Assembly: GCF_023229695.1 (NCBI RefSeq)
Contig: NZ_JALNYS010000019.1
Location: 1-58,625, forward strand
Length of the DNA stretch: 58,625 nt
Direction of reading: 5' to 3'
Source of the DNA: Sulfuricurvum sp.
GTDB lineage: Bacteria > Campylobacterota > Campylobacteria > Campylobacterales > Sulfurimonadaceae
A program made the position numbers and the translations under genes. Of this stretch, positions 58,482 through 58,625 are shown one piece after another (the stretch's first letter is position 1; each line of letters starts with the position of its first letter). The notes under the pieces are model-generated. The model ran no database searches. It was not told where the DNA came from and saw only the letters and a program-made list of their open reading frames with translations.

Positions 58482-58625
58482 CTGATGTTACGCACTTTCC
58501 GGGCAAAGCCCGTAAAGTGGCAGGGACAATTTGTCCCCTGCACCCCCCTGAAGCTACCCGTATCTTTCGGATACGGGAGATTACTAACCTTTTCGCACTT
58601 GTTGAGACAAGGTGCGTAACATCAG
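58482..58625 (+). mobile_element. MITE-like element with perfect 14-bp inverted ends (copy 1)
   Basis: A 144-bp non-coding element bounded by CTGATGTTACGCAC at 58482-58495 and its exact inverse complement at 58612-58625, the last base of the window. Inside are hairpins CGGGC/GCCCG, GGGAC/GTCCC and CCCGTATC/GATACGGG. It is related to copies at 29262-29507 (minus strand) and 38013-38112. No reading frame is present, so mobility would depend on a transposase elsewhere. Confidence 0.8.

Noticed and set aside
58482..58625. Reading the hairpin repeat as an integron attC site
   Set aside because: The ends contain GTTACGC/GCGTAAC, which do not fit the GTTRRRY core, a target duplication is seen at another copy, and no cassette array or integrase is present.

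Overview
The window looks like a chromosomal segment of a free-living member of the Campylobacterota, closest in feel to Sulfuricurvum/Sulfurimonas (genus is inference). Supporting signs are a ccoNOQP cbb3 oxidase cluster, a futalosine-type MqnA gene, a purA-fliJ-motE-DUF507-carA block, a gltX-surA-like-(mcp)-accC-accB-dcd block as known from Campylobacter/Helicobacter, an AddAB helicase-nuclease pair and a full pgl-type N-glycosylation locus.

Layout. 1-9.5 kb: alpha-carbonic anhydrase, lipid A modification pair (PAP2 phosphatase, EptA), ribosomal genes rplM-rpsI, addB-addA. 9.6-14.6 kb: cbb3 oxidase operon ccoNOQP with DUF4006, a 33-residue membrane peptide, a TPM-like protein and FixH. 14.8-19.8 kb: carA, DUF507, motE, fliJ, purA, hisZ. 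19.8-26.5 kb: class V aminotransferase, PAS protein, uppP, a small accessory patch (orphan antitoxin fragment, RelE/Phd-type toxin-antitoxin pair), rdgB, an MFS transporter and an ORF6N/PLD-like protein. 26.6-29.3 kb: moaD-moaE-moeA and divergent mqnA. 29.3-38 kb: a MITE-like repeat, a FabH-like gene, gltX, surA-like, an MCP with CZB domain, accCB, dcd and DUF465. 38-39.3 kb: two tandem GAF proteins. 39.3-54.7 kb: asnB, a coiled-coil unknown, a CitE-like protein, a Wzx-like flippase, three glycosyltransferases and pglA-C-D-B-E-F. 54.7-57.7 kb: a papain-like hydrolase, an LpxH-like phosphoesterase and ilvD. 57.8-58.6 kb: four tRNA genes, an IS30 transposase remnant and a second full MITE-like element.

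How it works together. The PglF-PglE-PglD enzymes would make UDP-diacetylbacillosamine, PglC would load it on undecaprenyl phosphate, PglA and three other glycosyltransferases would extend it, the Wzx-like protein would flip it, and PglB would transfer it to periplasmic Asn residues; UppP recycles the lipid carrier. The cbb3 operon supplies microaerobic respiration on menaquinol made through MqnA. Most genes are ordinary core genes in tight operons.

The most unusual material is outside the genes: a family of structured mobile repeats (copies near 29.3, 38.0 and 58.5 kb) with a perfect 14-bp terminal inverted repeat and, at one copy, a 7-bp target duplication; a second hairpin repeat placed just after two stop codons (near 1-110 and 18.9 kb); and an 18-bp-armed inverted repeat in front of ccoN. 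No CRISPR array, rRNA or prophage was seen.
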